Assembly (NCBI GenBank): GCA_040219575.1
Contig: JAVJSD010000111.1
Location: 1 to 19,187, forward strand
From: JAVJSD01 sp040219575
Lineage (GTDB): Bacteria; Planctomycetota; Planctomycetia; Pirellulales; Pirellulaceae
DNA length: 19,187 nt
Direction: 5' to 3'
Each line of letters opens with the position of its first letter. Position 1 is the stretch's first letter. Under the pieces are notes generated by a model. That model saw only the letters and a program-made list of their open reading frames with translations. It was not told the DNA's origin and made no database searches. Position numbers and translations under genes: made by a program. This document shows, piece by piece, positions 7,056 to 14,339 of this stretch.

Positions 7056-7140
7056 CCGTAGCGGAAGTCGTGAGACTTCCGACGATCACAGCACGGGCCG
7101 TCACTCGCCGATCTCGGAACTCTCACGAGTTCCGCTACGG
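7056..7140. repeat. Pair of inverted 27-bp palindromes with GNRA-type loops
   Basis: The first unit (7056-7082) contains GGAAGTC-GTGA-GACTTCC. The second (7114-7140), reverse-complemented, contains GGAACTC-GTGA-GAGTTCC. They share the CCGTAGC flank and differ at two positions that compensate each other in the stem. Each can form a seven-pair hairpin with a GTGA loop, and the two can also pair with one another. They lie between the SDR and kinase genes and could act as an mRNA stabiliser or attenuator, or be REP-type elements. Confidence 0.75.
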
Positions 7141-7220
7141 AAAGGTTATCGCGTCCGATCAGCGTCAATCAGCGGTTTCCTCTTCCTCTCTCTTGTTTCT
7201 TTTACTTGGAAAGCACGTAC

Positions 7221-8309
7221 ATGTTTTTGGCGTTTGGTGAGATCATGGCCCGGATTGCTCCGCCGGGCCGGCGGCGTTGGCGGCAGAGCTTGCCGGGCAC
7301 GGTGGAGGTGACGTGGGGGGGCGGCGAGGCGAACGTGTGCGCGTCGCTGGCGATGTTCGGCGAGCGCGTCCGCTATCTGACCGCGCTGCCGCAAACGCCG
7401 ATCGCCGTCGCGCTGTGCGATACGCTGCGGGGGTTGGGCGTCGATACCGAGCACATCCTGTGGCGCGACCGGGGGCGGCTGGGGTTGTACTTCGTCGAAG
7501 TGGGCGCGAACCAGCGCGGTTCGACGGTCGTTTACGATCGGGCCGACAGCGCGGTGAGTCAGGCGTTGCCGACGGAATACGATTTCGACGCGGCGCTGGC
7601 GGGCGTGACGCATCTGCACGTGACCGGCATCACGCCGGCGGTGAGTGAGGCGGCGGCGACGACGAATCTGGAGCTGGTCCGCCGGGCGAAGGCGGCCGGG
7701 GCCACGGTCTCGTGCGATTTGAACTTCCGCAAGAAGCTGTGGCGTTGGAAGCCGGGGGTCGCGCCGAAAGAACTCGCCCGGCAGACGATGGCCGAGTTGC
7801 TGCCGCACGTCGATCTGGTGATCGGCAACGAAGAGGACGCGGCCGACGTGCTGGACATCCACGCCGAGGGGACCGACGTGGCGGCCGGGCAGATCAACGC
7901 CTCGGCCTATGAACAGGTGGCGCGGCAGGCGGCGGCGCGGTTTCCCAACGTGTCGCGGGTGGCGATCACGCTGCGGGAGAGCATCTCGGCCGATCACAAC
8001 AACTGGGGGGCGATGCTGTACGACGTCGGCCGACAGCAGTCGTACCTGGCGCCGCTCGACGAATCGGGCGCCTATACACCGTACGAGATGCGCGACATCG
8101 TGGATCGCGTGGGGGCGGGCGACTCGTTCGGCGCGGGCCTGTTGCACGCGCTGGCCAGCGACGACTTCTCGGCCCCGCAGCAGGCGATCGCCTTCGCCGT
8201 GGCGGCGAGTTGCCTGAAGCATTCGATCCACGGCGACTTCAACTACATTACGCATGCAGAGGCGGCCGCGCTGGCCGGAGGAAACGCCACCGGACGCGTG
8301 CAGCGTTAG
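7221..8309 (+). CDS. PfkB (ribokinase) family sugar kinase, KDG-kinase-like
   Basis: From ATG 7221 the protein has 362 residues; GGAAAG lies about seven bases upstream, so this start is preferred to TTG 7206. The sugar-binding signature GGGEANVCASLAMFGERV sits at 33-50, and the ATP and catalytic signature DRVGAGDSFGAG ends near residue 306 with the catalytic Asp at 301. SCDLNFRKKLW and VIGNEEDAADV also fit 2-dehydro-3-deoxygluconate kinases of this family. The protein is longer than the usual 300-330 residues because of a loop around residues 215-235. It follows the oxidoreductase and SDR genes in the same direction, 176 bases away, and may share their sugar pathway. Other ketoses or deoxy-sugars remain possible substrates. 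Confidence 0.9.
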   Translation: MFLAFGEIMARIAPPGRRRWRQSLPGTVEVTWGGGEANVCASLAMFGERVRYLTALPQTPIAVALCDTLRGLGVDTEHILWRDRGRLGLYFVEVGANQRGSTVVYDRADSAVSQALPTEYDFDAALAGVTHLHVTGITPAVSEAAATTNLELVRRAKAAGATVSCDLNFRKKLWRWKPGVAPKELARQTMAELLPHVDLVIGNEEDAADVLDIHAEGTDVAAGQINASAYEQVARQAAARFPNVSRVAITLRESISADHNNWGAMLYDVGRQQSYLAPLDESGAYTPYEMRDIVDRVGAGDSFGAGLLHALASDDFSAPQQAIAFAVAASCLKHSIHGDFNYITHAEAAALAGGNATGRVQR

Positions 8310-8343
8310 GACGACTGGCTAGCGGAGGTTTCCAACGCTTTCC

Positions 8344-8364
8344 GCCGATGCTGGCAGCATCGGC
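8344..8364. repeat. Perfect 9-bp hairpin after the kinase gene
   Basis: GCCGATGCT and AGCATCGGC enclose a three-base loop 34 bases after the kinase stop. There is no T run on either side, so an intrinsic terminator is doubtful. It may be a REP-type palindrome. Confidence 0.6.
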
Positions 8365-8413
8365 TACGAGGGGCGTGCATTGCCCGTGTCGATCGTGCGG
8401 AATGGTCGACGGC

Positions 8414-8443
8414 GACTCTCCCTTGCTGGCGCAACGGGCTCGG
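8414..8443. repeat. 30-bp dispersed repeat, copy 1
   Basis: The segment containing CCCTTGCTGGCGCAACGGGC is identical at 29 of 30 positions to 18678-18707, 10 kb away. It can form a short stem, CCCTTGC with GCAACGGG and one bulged base. Confidence 0.8.
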
Positions 8444-8575
8444 AGGAGCGATCGATGCTTGCCCATGTTGACTGACCGGAAAGAATGGGTTGATCGGTAT
8501 AGTTTCCTCAAGCGGCAAGCTCTTCCTGTCGAATTTAGTTGCGAGGCGCGCCCTTGTCGCAGCGAGGGTGCGAGT

Positions 8576-8606
8576 GCTAGCGGCGTCGCAGTCCAGCGAC
8601 GCTAGC
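8576..8606. repeat. Inverted repeat in the mlaE leader
   Basis: GCGTCGC (8583-8589) pairs with GCGACGC (8596-8602) around a six-base loop, and GCTA/TAGC extends the stem past a bulge. It ends 25 bases before the mlaE start. It is either a REP-type element or a leader structure. The 8310-8631 gap otherwise holds no gene. A TATAGT at 8498-8503 is a possible but unsupported -10. Confidence 0.55.
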
Positions 8607-8631
8607 GGACTTTCACATTCGAGCAGCCGAC

Positions 8632-9501
8632 ATGTCCTCCACATCGCCGACCAGCGAACCGTCTCTGTTGAGCCGCGTGCTCCGCGCGCTCAGCGACTGG
8701 GTGGCGGATTGGGGCGCCGCCGCCATCGAGAGCATCACCTCGATCGGGCGGATGGCGCTGTTCGCCCTGAGCACGATCAGTTGGCTGTTCGGCCGCTTGC
8801 CGCGGCGCGAGACGCTGATCCCCAACTTCTACCAGGTGGGCGTGCTCAGCCTGCCGGTGGTGGCGCTGACCGGCACGTTCATCGGCATGGTGTTGGCGGT
8901 GCAGAGCTATTTTCAATTCCGGCAGCTCGGCCTGGAGACTCGGCTGGGCGCGGTGATCAATATGTCGCTGGTCCGCGAACTGGGGCCGGTTCTGGCGGCC
9001 ACGATGCTCGCCGGGCGCGTGGGCAGTTCGATGGCGGCGGAGTTGGGCACGATGCGCGTCACCGAGCAGATCGACGCCTTGTCGAGCATGGGCTCGAACC
9101 CGATCCATTACCTGGTGGTGCCGCGGTTTCTGGCCTGCCTGCTGCTCATTCCCACGCTGACCGTGATGGCCGACTTCATGGGCATCCTGGGCGGGTTGTT
9201 CTTCAGCGTCGACGTGCTGGGGATCGACTTCCACCACTACATCTACAACTCGAAACTGTTCGTCGGCACCTTCGACGTGATCGTGGGCGTGATCAAGAGC
9301 TTCTTCTTCGGCGCGGCGATCGCGTTGGTGAGTTGCTACCGCGGATTCAACTGCCTGCCGGGGGCCGAAGGCGTGGGACGCGCCGCCACCGCCGCCTTCG
9401 TCTACTCGTTCGTGCTGATTCTGGTGCTGGACTTGTTCTTGGGCATCCTGCTGGATTCGGTCTACTATACGCTGTGGCCGGAAGGAGCGAGACTGTTTTG
9501 A
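8632..9501 (+). CDS. mlaE: MlaE-family ABC transporter permease
   Basis: The 289-residue inner-membrane protein has an amphipathic N-terminus and then the MlaE/YrbE domain: TGTFIGMVLAVQSYFQ, SLVRELGPVLAATMLAGRVGSSMAAELG with the conserved Glu, MRVTEQIDALSSMGSNP (the ATPase-coupling region), and five to six hydrophobic segments to the end. In the Mla system this subunit, as a dimer, moves phospholipids between inner membrane and periplasm to keep the outer membrane asymmetric. The two genes that follow are the matching ATPase and MCE protein. No strong ribosome site precedes ATG 8632; the in-frame start gives the expected family length. MlaE relatives in other phyla can move other lipids, so the substrate is inferred. 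Confidence 0.93.
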   Translation: MSSTSPTSEPSLLSRVLRALSDWVADWGAAAIESITSIGRMALFALSTISWLFGRLPRRETLIPNFYQVGVLSLPVVALTGTFIGMVLAVQSYFQFRQLGLETRLGAVINMSLVRELGPVLAATMLAGRVGSSMAAELGTMRVTEQIDALSSMGSNPIHYLVVPRFLACLLLIPTLTVMADFMGILGGLFFSVDVLGIDFHHYIYNSKLFVGTFDVIVGVIKSFFFGAAIALVSCYRGFNCLPGAEGVGRAATAAFVYSFVLILVLDLFLGILLDSVYYTLWPEGARLF

Positions 9502-9533
9502 GCACCGAGTTGTTGGACAGGGAACCGGACGCC

Positions 9534-10373
9534 ATGGCGCGAAGCCAAACCGAGCGCGAAGAAGCGACGCCGCTGATCGAATTCCGCGGCGTGCACGTTT
9601 CGTTCGGCCGGCAGAAGGTGCTGCGCGACATCAACATCTCGATTCCTCGCGGCCAAACGGTGGCGCTCATCGGCGAAAGCGGCTGCGGCAAGACGGTGCT
9701 GTTGAAGACGATCATTTCACTGATCCGGCCGACCGAGGGGCAGGCGCTGTTCGACGGTCAGGACCTGTCGACGATGAACGATCGCGACCTCACCGCCCAG
9801 CGAATTCGCTTCGGCTTCCTGTTCCAGAACGCAGCGCTGTTCGACAGCATGACGGTCGGGCAGAACGTCGCCTTTCCGCTGCGGCAGCATCGCCGCTTGC
9901 AGCAGCGCGACATCGAACGCCGCGTGCTGGACCGATTGGCCGAGGTGGGACTGCCCGACTCCGTGGTGTCGAAGAAGCCGGCGGAGCTTTCCGGCGGCAT
10001 GCGAAAACGGGTCGGCCTGGCGCGGGCGCTGATTCTGGAGCCGGAGTTGATGCTGTACGACGAGCCGACGACCGGCCTCGATCCGATCATGAGCGATGTG
10101 ATCAACGAACTGATTCTCCGCGCCCGGCGGAACCACACCGTGACGAGCGTGGTGGTGACGCACGACATGAACACCGCCCGTAAGGTGGCCGACCGCGTGA
10201 TCATGGTCTATCCCGTGCCGCGGCTGGGCGAGAACGAATCGCAGGTGATCTTCGACGGCCCGCCGAGCGAGATCGACGATTTCGACGACCGCCGGCTGAC
10301 GCAGTTCGTCCGCGGTGAAGCGGGTGAACGGTTGATGGAGATGCGGGCGGGAGGAGTGAGGAGTGAGGAGTGA
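9534..10373 (+). CDS. mlaF: MlaF-like ABC transporter ATP-binding protein
   Basis: From ATG 9534 the protein has 279 residues. Walker A is GESGCGKT at 47-54, the signature is LSGGMRKRVGLARAL, Walker B is LMLYDEPTTGLDP and the switch His lies in VTHDM. GFLFQNAALFDSMTVGQNV is typical of the MlaF branch. All ATPase motifs are intact. A TTG at 9498 overlaps the mlaE stop (TTGA) with GGAG upstream and would add 12 residues; coupling makes that start possible too. The protein powers the MlaE permease on the cytoplasmic face. Its last six codons lie inside a run of GTGAGGA heptamers, so the extreme C-terminus is repeat-derived. Confidence 0.92.
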   Translation: MARSQTEREEATPLIEFRGVHVSFGRQKVLRDINISIPRGQTVALIGESGCGKTVLLKTIISLIRPTEGQALFDGQDLSTMNDRDLTAQRIRFGFLFQNAALFDSMTVGQNVAFPLRQHRRLQQRDIERRVLDRLAEVGLPDSVVSKKPAELSGGMRKRVGLARALILEPELMLYDEPTTGLDPIMSDVINELILRARRNHTVTSVVVTHDMNTARKVADRVIMVYPVPRLGENESQVIFDGPPSEIDDFDDRRLTQFVRGEAGERLMEMRAGGVRSEE

Positions 10374-10440
10374 GGAGTGAGGAGTGAGGAGTGAGGAGTG
10401 AGGAGTGAGTAGGTGAGTGGTGAGTGGTGAGTGGTGAGTG
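10356..10440 (+). repeat. Heptanucleotide tandem repeats spanning the mlaF stop
   Basis: Seven exact copies of GTGAGGA (10356-10404) and one altered unit are followed by four copies of GTGAGTG (10413-10440). Seven is not a multiple of three, so a change in copy number shifts frame. The array supplies the mlaF stop TGA at 10371-10373 and fills most of the 100-bp gap to mlaD. Confidence 0.95.
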
Positions 10441-10473
10441 GTGCGTTACCGTTAGAACGGACTCGAAGCCCCC

Positions 10474-11658
10474 ATGGATGAACGCATAACGCAACTCCGA
10501 GTCGGCGCCGTGGTGATCGTGGCGTCGTTGCTGGCGGTGGCGCTGATTCTCTTCTTTCGCGAAGGGGATGTGTGGACCAGCCGCTACACGCTGCACATGA
10601 TCTTTCGGCGGGCGCCGGGGGTGACCGAGGACACGCCGGTCCGCAAGAACGGCATCCTGATCGGCCGCGTGACCGGCGTGGAGCTGCTCGACGAGGGCGT
10701 GCGGGTCACGGCCAGCCTCTCCAGCAAGTACAAACTGCACTCCAACGAGAAGCCGCGGATCGCCAGCGGATCGCTGTTCGGCGACGCCGTGATCGAATTC
10801 GCCCCGGGCCTGGGCGTGGCCCAAAGCAAGGTGTACTACGACGACAACGCCATCATCACCGACGGGCAGGTGGCCAGCGATCCGCTTAGCGTGCTGGTGA
10901 ACCTGGAGGACGAACTCACCTCGGCGGTGGTCTCGATCGACGACGCCGGCAGGCAGATGTCTTCGGCGGCCGGCTCGTTCAATGCGTTGGTCGGCAACAA
11001 CGAAGACCGGCTCAATCGCATTGTGCAGAAATCGGAGCTGGCGCTGGACGAATTCCGCGTTTCGATGAACTCCATCAACCGCGTGGTGGGAGACGAAGAG
11101 CTGAACCGCAACCTCCGCGAATCGCTCAACCGGCTGCCCACGGTGCTCAACGAGGTGGAGCAGACGTTCGTCCAGGGACGCGAGGCGATCGACAACGTCA
11201 AACGCGTCACCGACAGCGCCGAGCGGAACCTGAAGAACCTGGAAGACCTGACGCGGCCGCTGGGCGAGCGCGGCGACCAATTGGCGGCCAACATCGACCG
11301 CAGCGTGCAGAACGTCGACGCCCTGCTGGCGCAGCTCGTGGAGTTCAGCAAGGCGCTCAATCAGCGCGAGGGGACGCTCGGCAAACTGATCTACGACCGC
11401 GAACTGTACGACCGCTTGAACCACGCCGTGGGCAACGTCGAGGAAGTGAGCCGCCAGTTCCAGCCGATCGTGAACGACGTGCGGATCTTCACCGACAAGA
11501 TCGCCCGCGATCCGCGGCAACTCGGCCTGAAGGGCGCGCTCGACCGGCGTCCCAGCGGCATGGGCACCAAGGCCAACCCCCGCTTCCTCGACGCCACCGC
11601 CTCGCCCAATCCGGCGTTCGACGTGCCGGAGATTCGTTTTCCCACGCCGGGACACTAG
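10474..11658 (+). CDS. mlaD: MlaD-family (MCE domain) lipid transport protein
   Basis: The 394-residue protein has a short cytoplasmic start, one TM (about residues 11-28) and then an MCE domain (about 38-115) with GVTEDTPVRKNGILIGRV and the GSLFGDAVIEF strand. After that comes a long helical, coiled-coil-like region with regular Leu/Val/Asn spacing to about residue 330, and a Pro/Gly-rich tail. MCE proteins form periplasmic hexameric rings on MlaE that guide lipids. The protein is more than twice the length of E. coli MlaD (about 180 residues), so it could form a longer periplasmic needle, as PqiB- or Mce-type proteins do. It is the third gene of the set, 100 bases after mlaF, with no clear ribosome site. 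The stop codon touches the 172-bp foldback element. Confidence 0.92.
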   Translation: MDERITQLRVGAVVIVASLLAVALILFFREGDVWTSRYTLHMIFRRAPGVTEDTPVRKNGILIGRVTGVELLDEGVRVTASLSSKYKLHSNEKPRIASGSLFGDAVIEFAPGLGVAQSKVYYDDNAIITDGQVASDPLSVLVNLEDELTSAVVSIDDAGRQMSSAAGSFNALVGNNEDRLNRIVQKSELALDEFRVSMNSINRVVGDEELNRNLRESLNRLPTVLNEVEQTFVQGREAIDNVKRVTDSAERNLKNLEDLTRPLGERGDQLAANIDRSVQNVDALLAQLVEFSKALNQREGTLGKLIYDRELYDRLNHAVGNVEEVSRQFQPIVNDVRIFTDKIARDPRQLGLKGALDRRPSGMGTKANPRFLDATASPNPAFDVPEIRFPTPGH

Positions 11659-11830
11659 CCCGGATTATTCATGAGCGATCTGCTGCGAGGCCGTAAGTGC
11701 TTTCGTGGACTGCGTTGGACTTCACGAATCGTCCTCGCCGGATTTCAATCCGACTGCGGGCGATTCGTTCGTCCGCCTTGCCACGAAATCCCTTACGACC
11801 TCTCGCGACGAACTTCATGAATAATCCGGG
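11659..11830. mobile_element. 172-bp foldback element (MITE-like)
   Basis: Perfect 16-bp terminal inverted repeats, CCCGGATTATTCATGA and TCATGAATAATCCGGG, bound the element. Symmetry continues inward: TGCTGCGAGGCCGTAAG with CTTACGACCTCTCGCGACG, then TTTCGTG with CACGAAA, GAATCG with CGATTC, and CGGAT with ATCCG around a TTCA loop. The whole element folds into one long hairpin. It has no coding capacity and no obvious target duplication. The left end starts at the base after the mlaD stop. It could be a miniature transposon moved in trans or a structured RNA at the 3' end of the mla operon. Confidence 0.8.
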
Positions 11831-11851
11831 TTAAACGAAATTGAGTCGGCA

Positions 11852-11930
11852 TTGGCAATGCATGGCTCAATAAACGAGTCGATCGCAATGGATTCGTGAC
11901 ATTGAAATTGCAGGCTTCAATAAACGAGTC
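11852..11930. repeat. Imperfect direct repeat of 29 bp at 50-bp spacing
   Basis: TCAATAAACGAGTC occurs at 11867-11880 and 11917-11930. The preceding 15 bases (TTG...TGCA.GGCT) also match loosely. A weaker third copy, TTAAACGAAATTGAGTC, lies at 11831-11847. The rest of this gap holds no gene. Confidence 0.6.
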
Positions 11931-11963
11931 TTGCTACGGCTTCACCGGGCTGTACGTCGGCGT

Positions 11964-12725
11964 TCAAAACACCACGACCAGAATGTCGTACAGGGCGTGC
12001 GCGCCGACGGCGATGCCGAAACCGCGGTAGAGGAACAGCAGCGAGAAGAACAGGCCGGCGACCGCGCGAAACACGAAACTGAACCAGGCGAAGTCGTCGC
12101 CGACGCCCGTGAACATGCGGTAGTGCGCCGCGGAGAAAATCAGGCTCGTCAGCAGCAGCGCCGCGACCAGGCTCCACAGGTTCGAGACGCCGCACAGCTT
12201 CAGTCCCGCCGCCACGACCGGCAGCAGCATCAGGCGGAACAACAGCTCTTCGTAAATCCCGGCGCCGAAGTACGCCACGATGCGCGACAGGCTGTCGCTC
12301 GCGGACGCGCCGGCGGCCGCCATCGGGCTGAAGCCCTCGAGATGCGCGAAGATCGTGCCGTGCAGTTGCGCCAGAATCAACAGCGCCAACCCCAGGCCGA
12401 TCGATTCCATCAGCATGCACGGCAACAGGGCCGAGCGGATCCGCCAGGGCCGCCCCGTCGTGTGATGCCACCCCAGCAGGATGGCGGCGGTCAGCAGCGG
12501 CAACAGAAAATACTGCCCAAACCCGAGCATCTCCAACAGCGACCGCAGCAACACTTCGATCCCGTTGCGAGCCGCCCCTTCTCCCAGCAGCAGCACGCCC
12601 ACTTCATACGCCAGCAGCATCGGCATCACGAACGCCAGGCTGATCAGCGGCCGCGTCGATTCCCGCCAGTAGCCCGCGCCCTGGCCGGCGGACGATTCCG
12701 AGCCCGCAGATTCGATCGCGGTCAT
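11964..12725 (-). CDS. CPBP family intramembrane protease (CAAX/Abi-type)
   Basis: From ATG 12725, with GGAAGG about nine bases upstream, the protein has 253 residues. It has about seven hydrophobic segments. The family motifs are present in order: EELLFR (the Glu-Glu and Arg of motif 1) in GAGIYEELLFRLMLL, IFSAAHY (motif 2 His) and HALYDIL (motif 3 His and Asp). These form the membrane-embedded metal site of Rce1-like glutamic proteases. In bacteria such proteins process peptides or provide immunity to bacteriocins, and most substrates are unknown. It is transcribed opposite to mlaD and ends near the repeat cluster. Confidence 0.88.
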   Translation of the reverse strand: MTAIESAGSESSAGQGAGYWRESTRPLISLAFVMPMLLAYEVGVLLLGEGAARNGIEVLLRSLLEMLGFGQYFLLPLLTAAILLGWHHTTGRPWRIRSALLPCMLMESIGLGLALLILAQLHGTIFAHLEGFSPMAAAGASASDSLSRIVAYFGAGIYEELLFRLMLLPVVAAGLKLCGVSNLWSLVAALLLTSLIFSAAHYRMFTGVGDDFAWFSFVFRAVAGLFFSLLFLYRGFGIAVGAHALYDILVVVF

Positions 12726-12925
12726 GCTGCTGCACCTTCCCCCGGTTGGGGACTGGATTCCTTTCAAACAGCGGGCGCTGCTCCATCTAGTCGTTCATCG
12801 GCGCAAGGCGTCGGCCGTCTTGAGGGGCAAGCCCTCGGGGCGTCCCCTGGCGGCATTGCACGGAATTTGACGGCGAACGGCCAGCGTTCTTTGGCTGCGT
12901 GGCGGGATGCTGCAGCGCCGACGAT

Positions 12926-13201
12926 TCAGATTTCGACGCGGCAGAACAACTGCACGTGGGAAGTCGCTTCCGACTGTTCGGTGGCCGGGTAAAAACCGAA
13001 CAGGCGTCGTTCCACACGCAGCACTCCCGACGTCTGCAGCAGCACGTTGTCGCCCACGCTGGGAATTGGAATCGGACTGGCCGACTCGATCCTGGCGAAC
13101 CGGTCTTCGTCGGCGGGACCGCCTTCGAGATTGGAGATTTCCAGCAGGTAGATCACTGCAGCGACCTTGGCGAAAATGCGGGGGCCTGTTGCGAAGTGCA
13201 T
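12926..13201 (-). CDS. Small hypothetical protein, probably beta-rich
   Basis: From ATG 13201 it encodes 91 residues: an N-terminal strand region (AKVAAVIYLLEISN), a polar loop, then PSVGDNVLL, GVLRVERRLFGFYP and SHVQLFCRVEI as likely strands. The layout (VGD followed by two long alternating strands) resembles small beta-barrel hypothetical proteins seen in planctomycetes. There is no good ribosome site at this ATG; an in-frame GTG near 13216 is an alternative, and starts further up would overlap the divergent gene. The protein-like amphipathic pattern argues against a chance frame. Function unknown. Confidence 0.55.
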   Translation of the reverse strand: MHFATGPRIFAKVAAVIYLLEISNLEGGPADEDRFARIESASPIPIPSVGDNVLLQTSGVLRVERRLFGFYPATEQSEATSHVQLFCRVEI

Positions 13202-13304
13202 GAAGAAAAGGTGTAAATGAGAATACACCGGACGCCGCGACTTGCAAGGATTATTCGGCGAGATTCCATATTGCCGGCGGGAAAGGTTCAGTCCGGGATT
13301 CATC

Positions 13305-14201
13305 ATGCGGCCCTTGCTTCTCATCGCCCTGCTGCTGGTTCATCTTCTGCTCATCGTCATGTCGCAGGTGCTGGCCCTGTTTCCGTCGAAGGCGCCCTAC
13401 ACCAACGGGCATTTCGCCGGCTTCGCGCTGTTGGTGTGCCAAGCCGGACTGGCCGCCTCGTGGGCGCTGCTGGCGCCCTGGCCGGCTTGGCGACGGTCTC
13501 TGGCGGCGGCCGCTCTGTGTGTCGGCGTCTGGTCGGCCTACACCGTCTGTCTGGCGGTCGGTTCGACGGCGGCGCGCGAGCGATTCCCCGTCGCGGCCGC
13601 CTCCGTGGCCGTGGTGCTGCTGGCGAGCTTCTGTCTTTCCCTGGTGGTCCTCCGCGCCATGCAATTCCTGGCCGGTTGGCGATTGGCCGCGGCGACGCCG
13701 CCGACAATCGCCGAGAATGAAGCGCCACGAACGCACCTCGCCCCCGCTTCGCGGCATTCGCCGGGGCAGTTCCGCATCGTCGAACTCTGGGCGAGCACGG
13801 CCGTCGCGGCGCTGCTCACCTGGTGCGCCGTGGCGGCCTACTCGCGTACCTCGGCCGAGTTGAACGTCGGCTATGTCGGCTCGTTCGGTCTGGTGATCGT
13901 CTGGCAAGCAATTCAACTGCCGCTGGCGATAGGGATCGTCTTCCGAGCGGCTTCACTCCTCGACGCCTTGCTGCGGCTTGGACTGATGCTGATCGTGACG
14001 CTCGGCGCCGCCCGATTCTCGATGGACGTGGGGCAGTTGATTTCCGATCTGCCGCCGCAAAGTTTCGCCGCCGCCGCGGCGGTGTTCGCCGTCGTCCCCT
14101 GTGCGTCGCTGTTCGTTCTGCGGTGGGCGGGTTTGCAGTTGGAAGGCAGGCCCCGTCGGCGCCGAATCCGGCTGCCAGGTCCGTTTCGAATTTGGCTATA
14201 A
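13305..14201 (+). CDS. Polytopic membrane protein of unknown function
   Basis: From ATG 13305 the protein has 298 residues. It shows eight or so hydrophobic segments: two at the N-terminus (RPLLLIALLLVHLLLIVMSQVL, then a segment after PYTNGHFAGF), two around residues 70-125, a polar loop (about 140-165, Pro/Ala/His-rich), and four more from VELWASTAVAALLTW to AVVPCASLFVLRW. It ends in a basic RPRRRRIRLPG tail that is probably cytoplasmic. No catalytic motif or known family is apparent. The start is 104 bases from the divergent small gene, so a shared promoter region is likely. Its stop TAA lies inside a TATAAT that may serve the next gene. Confidence 0.75.
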   Translation: MRPLLLIALLLVHLLLIVMSQVLALFPSKAPYTNGHFAGFALLVCQAGLAASWALLAPWPAWRRSLAAAALCVGVWSAYTVCLAVGSTAARERFPVAAASVAVVLLASFCLSLVVLRAMQFLAGWRLAAATPPTIAENEAPRTHLAPASRHSPGQFRIVELWASTAVAALLTWCAVAAYSRTSAELNVGYVGSFGLVIVWQAIQLPLAIGIVFRAASLLDALLRLGLMLIVTLGAARFSMDVGQLISDLPPQSFAAAAAVFAVVPCASLFVLRWAGLQLEGRPRRRRIRLPGPFRIWL

Positions 14202-14202
14202 T
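14197..14202 (+). promoter_or_regulatory. Possible -10 box for the zinc-ribbon gene
   Basis: A consensus TATAAT overlaps the stop of the preceding gene, 138 bases before the FmdB-type start. The best -35 match, CTGCCA at 14172-14177, is weak and 19 bases away, so this is only a candidate. Confidence 0.3.
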
Positions 14203-14217
14203 GGCGTTTCCGCGGAG

Positions 14218-14265
14218 GGCTTTCCGCGGAAAGCCTGCCGTGGAAAGCCTGCCGTGGAAAGCCGC
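14218..14265. repeat. Palindrome plus 14-bp tandem repeats in a leader
   Basis: The perfect 18-bp palindrome GGCTTTCCGCGGAAAGCC (14218-14235) runs into two exact copies of GGAAAGCCTGCCGT (14228-14241, 14242-14255) and a partial third. GGCTTTCC can pair with any of the GGAAAGCC copies, allowing alternative hairpins. It lies between the candidate -10 and the zinc-ribbon gene. Confidence 0.75.
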
Positions 14266-14339
14266 TGGCGGCGATCCGCCGTGCCGGCCGCCCAACGATC
14301 GACCAACCTCCAACTTGCACCCGCGGGAGCGAACCGGCG

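Noticed and set aside
8468..8503. Promoter for the mla genes (TTGACT and TATAGT)
   Set aside because: The two hexamers are 24 bases apart, too far for a normal sigma-70-type promoter.
8490..9533. Possible long N-terminal extension of the MlaF-like ATPase
   Set aside because: This part reads through mlaE in the wrong frame; the ATPase domain begins just after 9534.
10201..11655. 484-codon open frame on the minus strand
   Set aside because: It is antisense to the well-supported mlaD gene, is rich in His/Arg/Val as antisense frames in GC-rich genes are, and contains a Ser/Leu/Thr/His repeat run read from the heptamer array.
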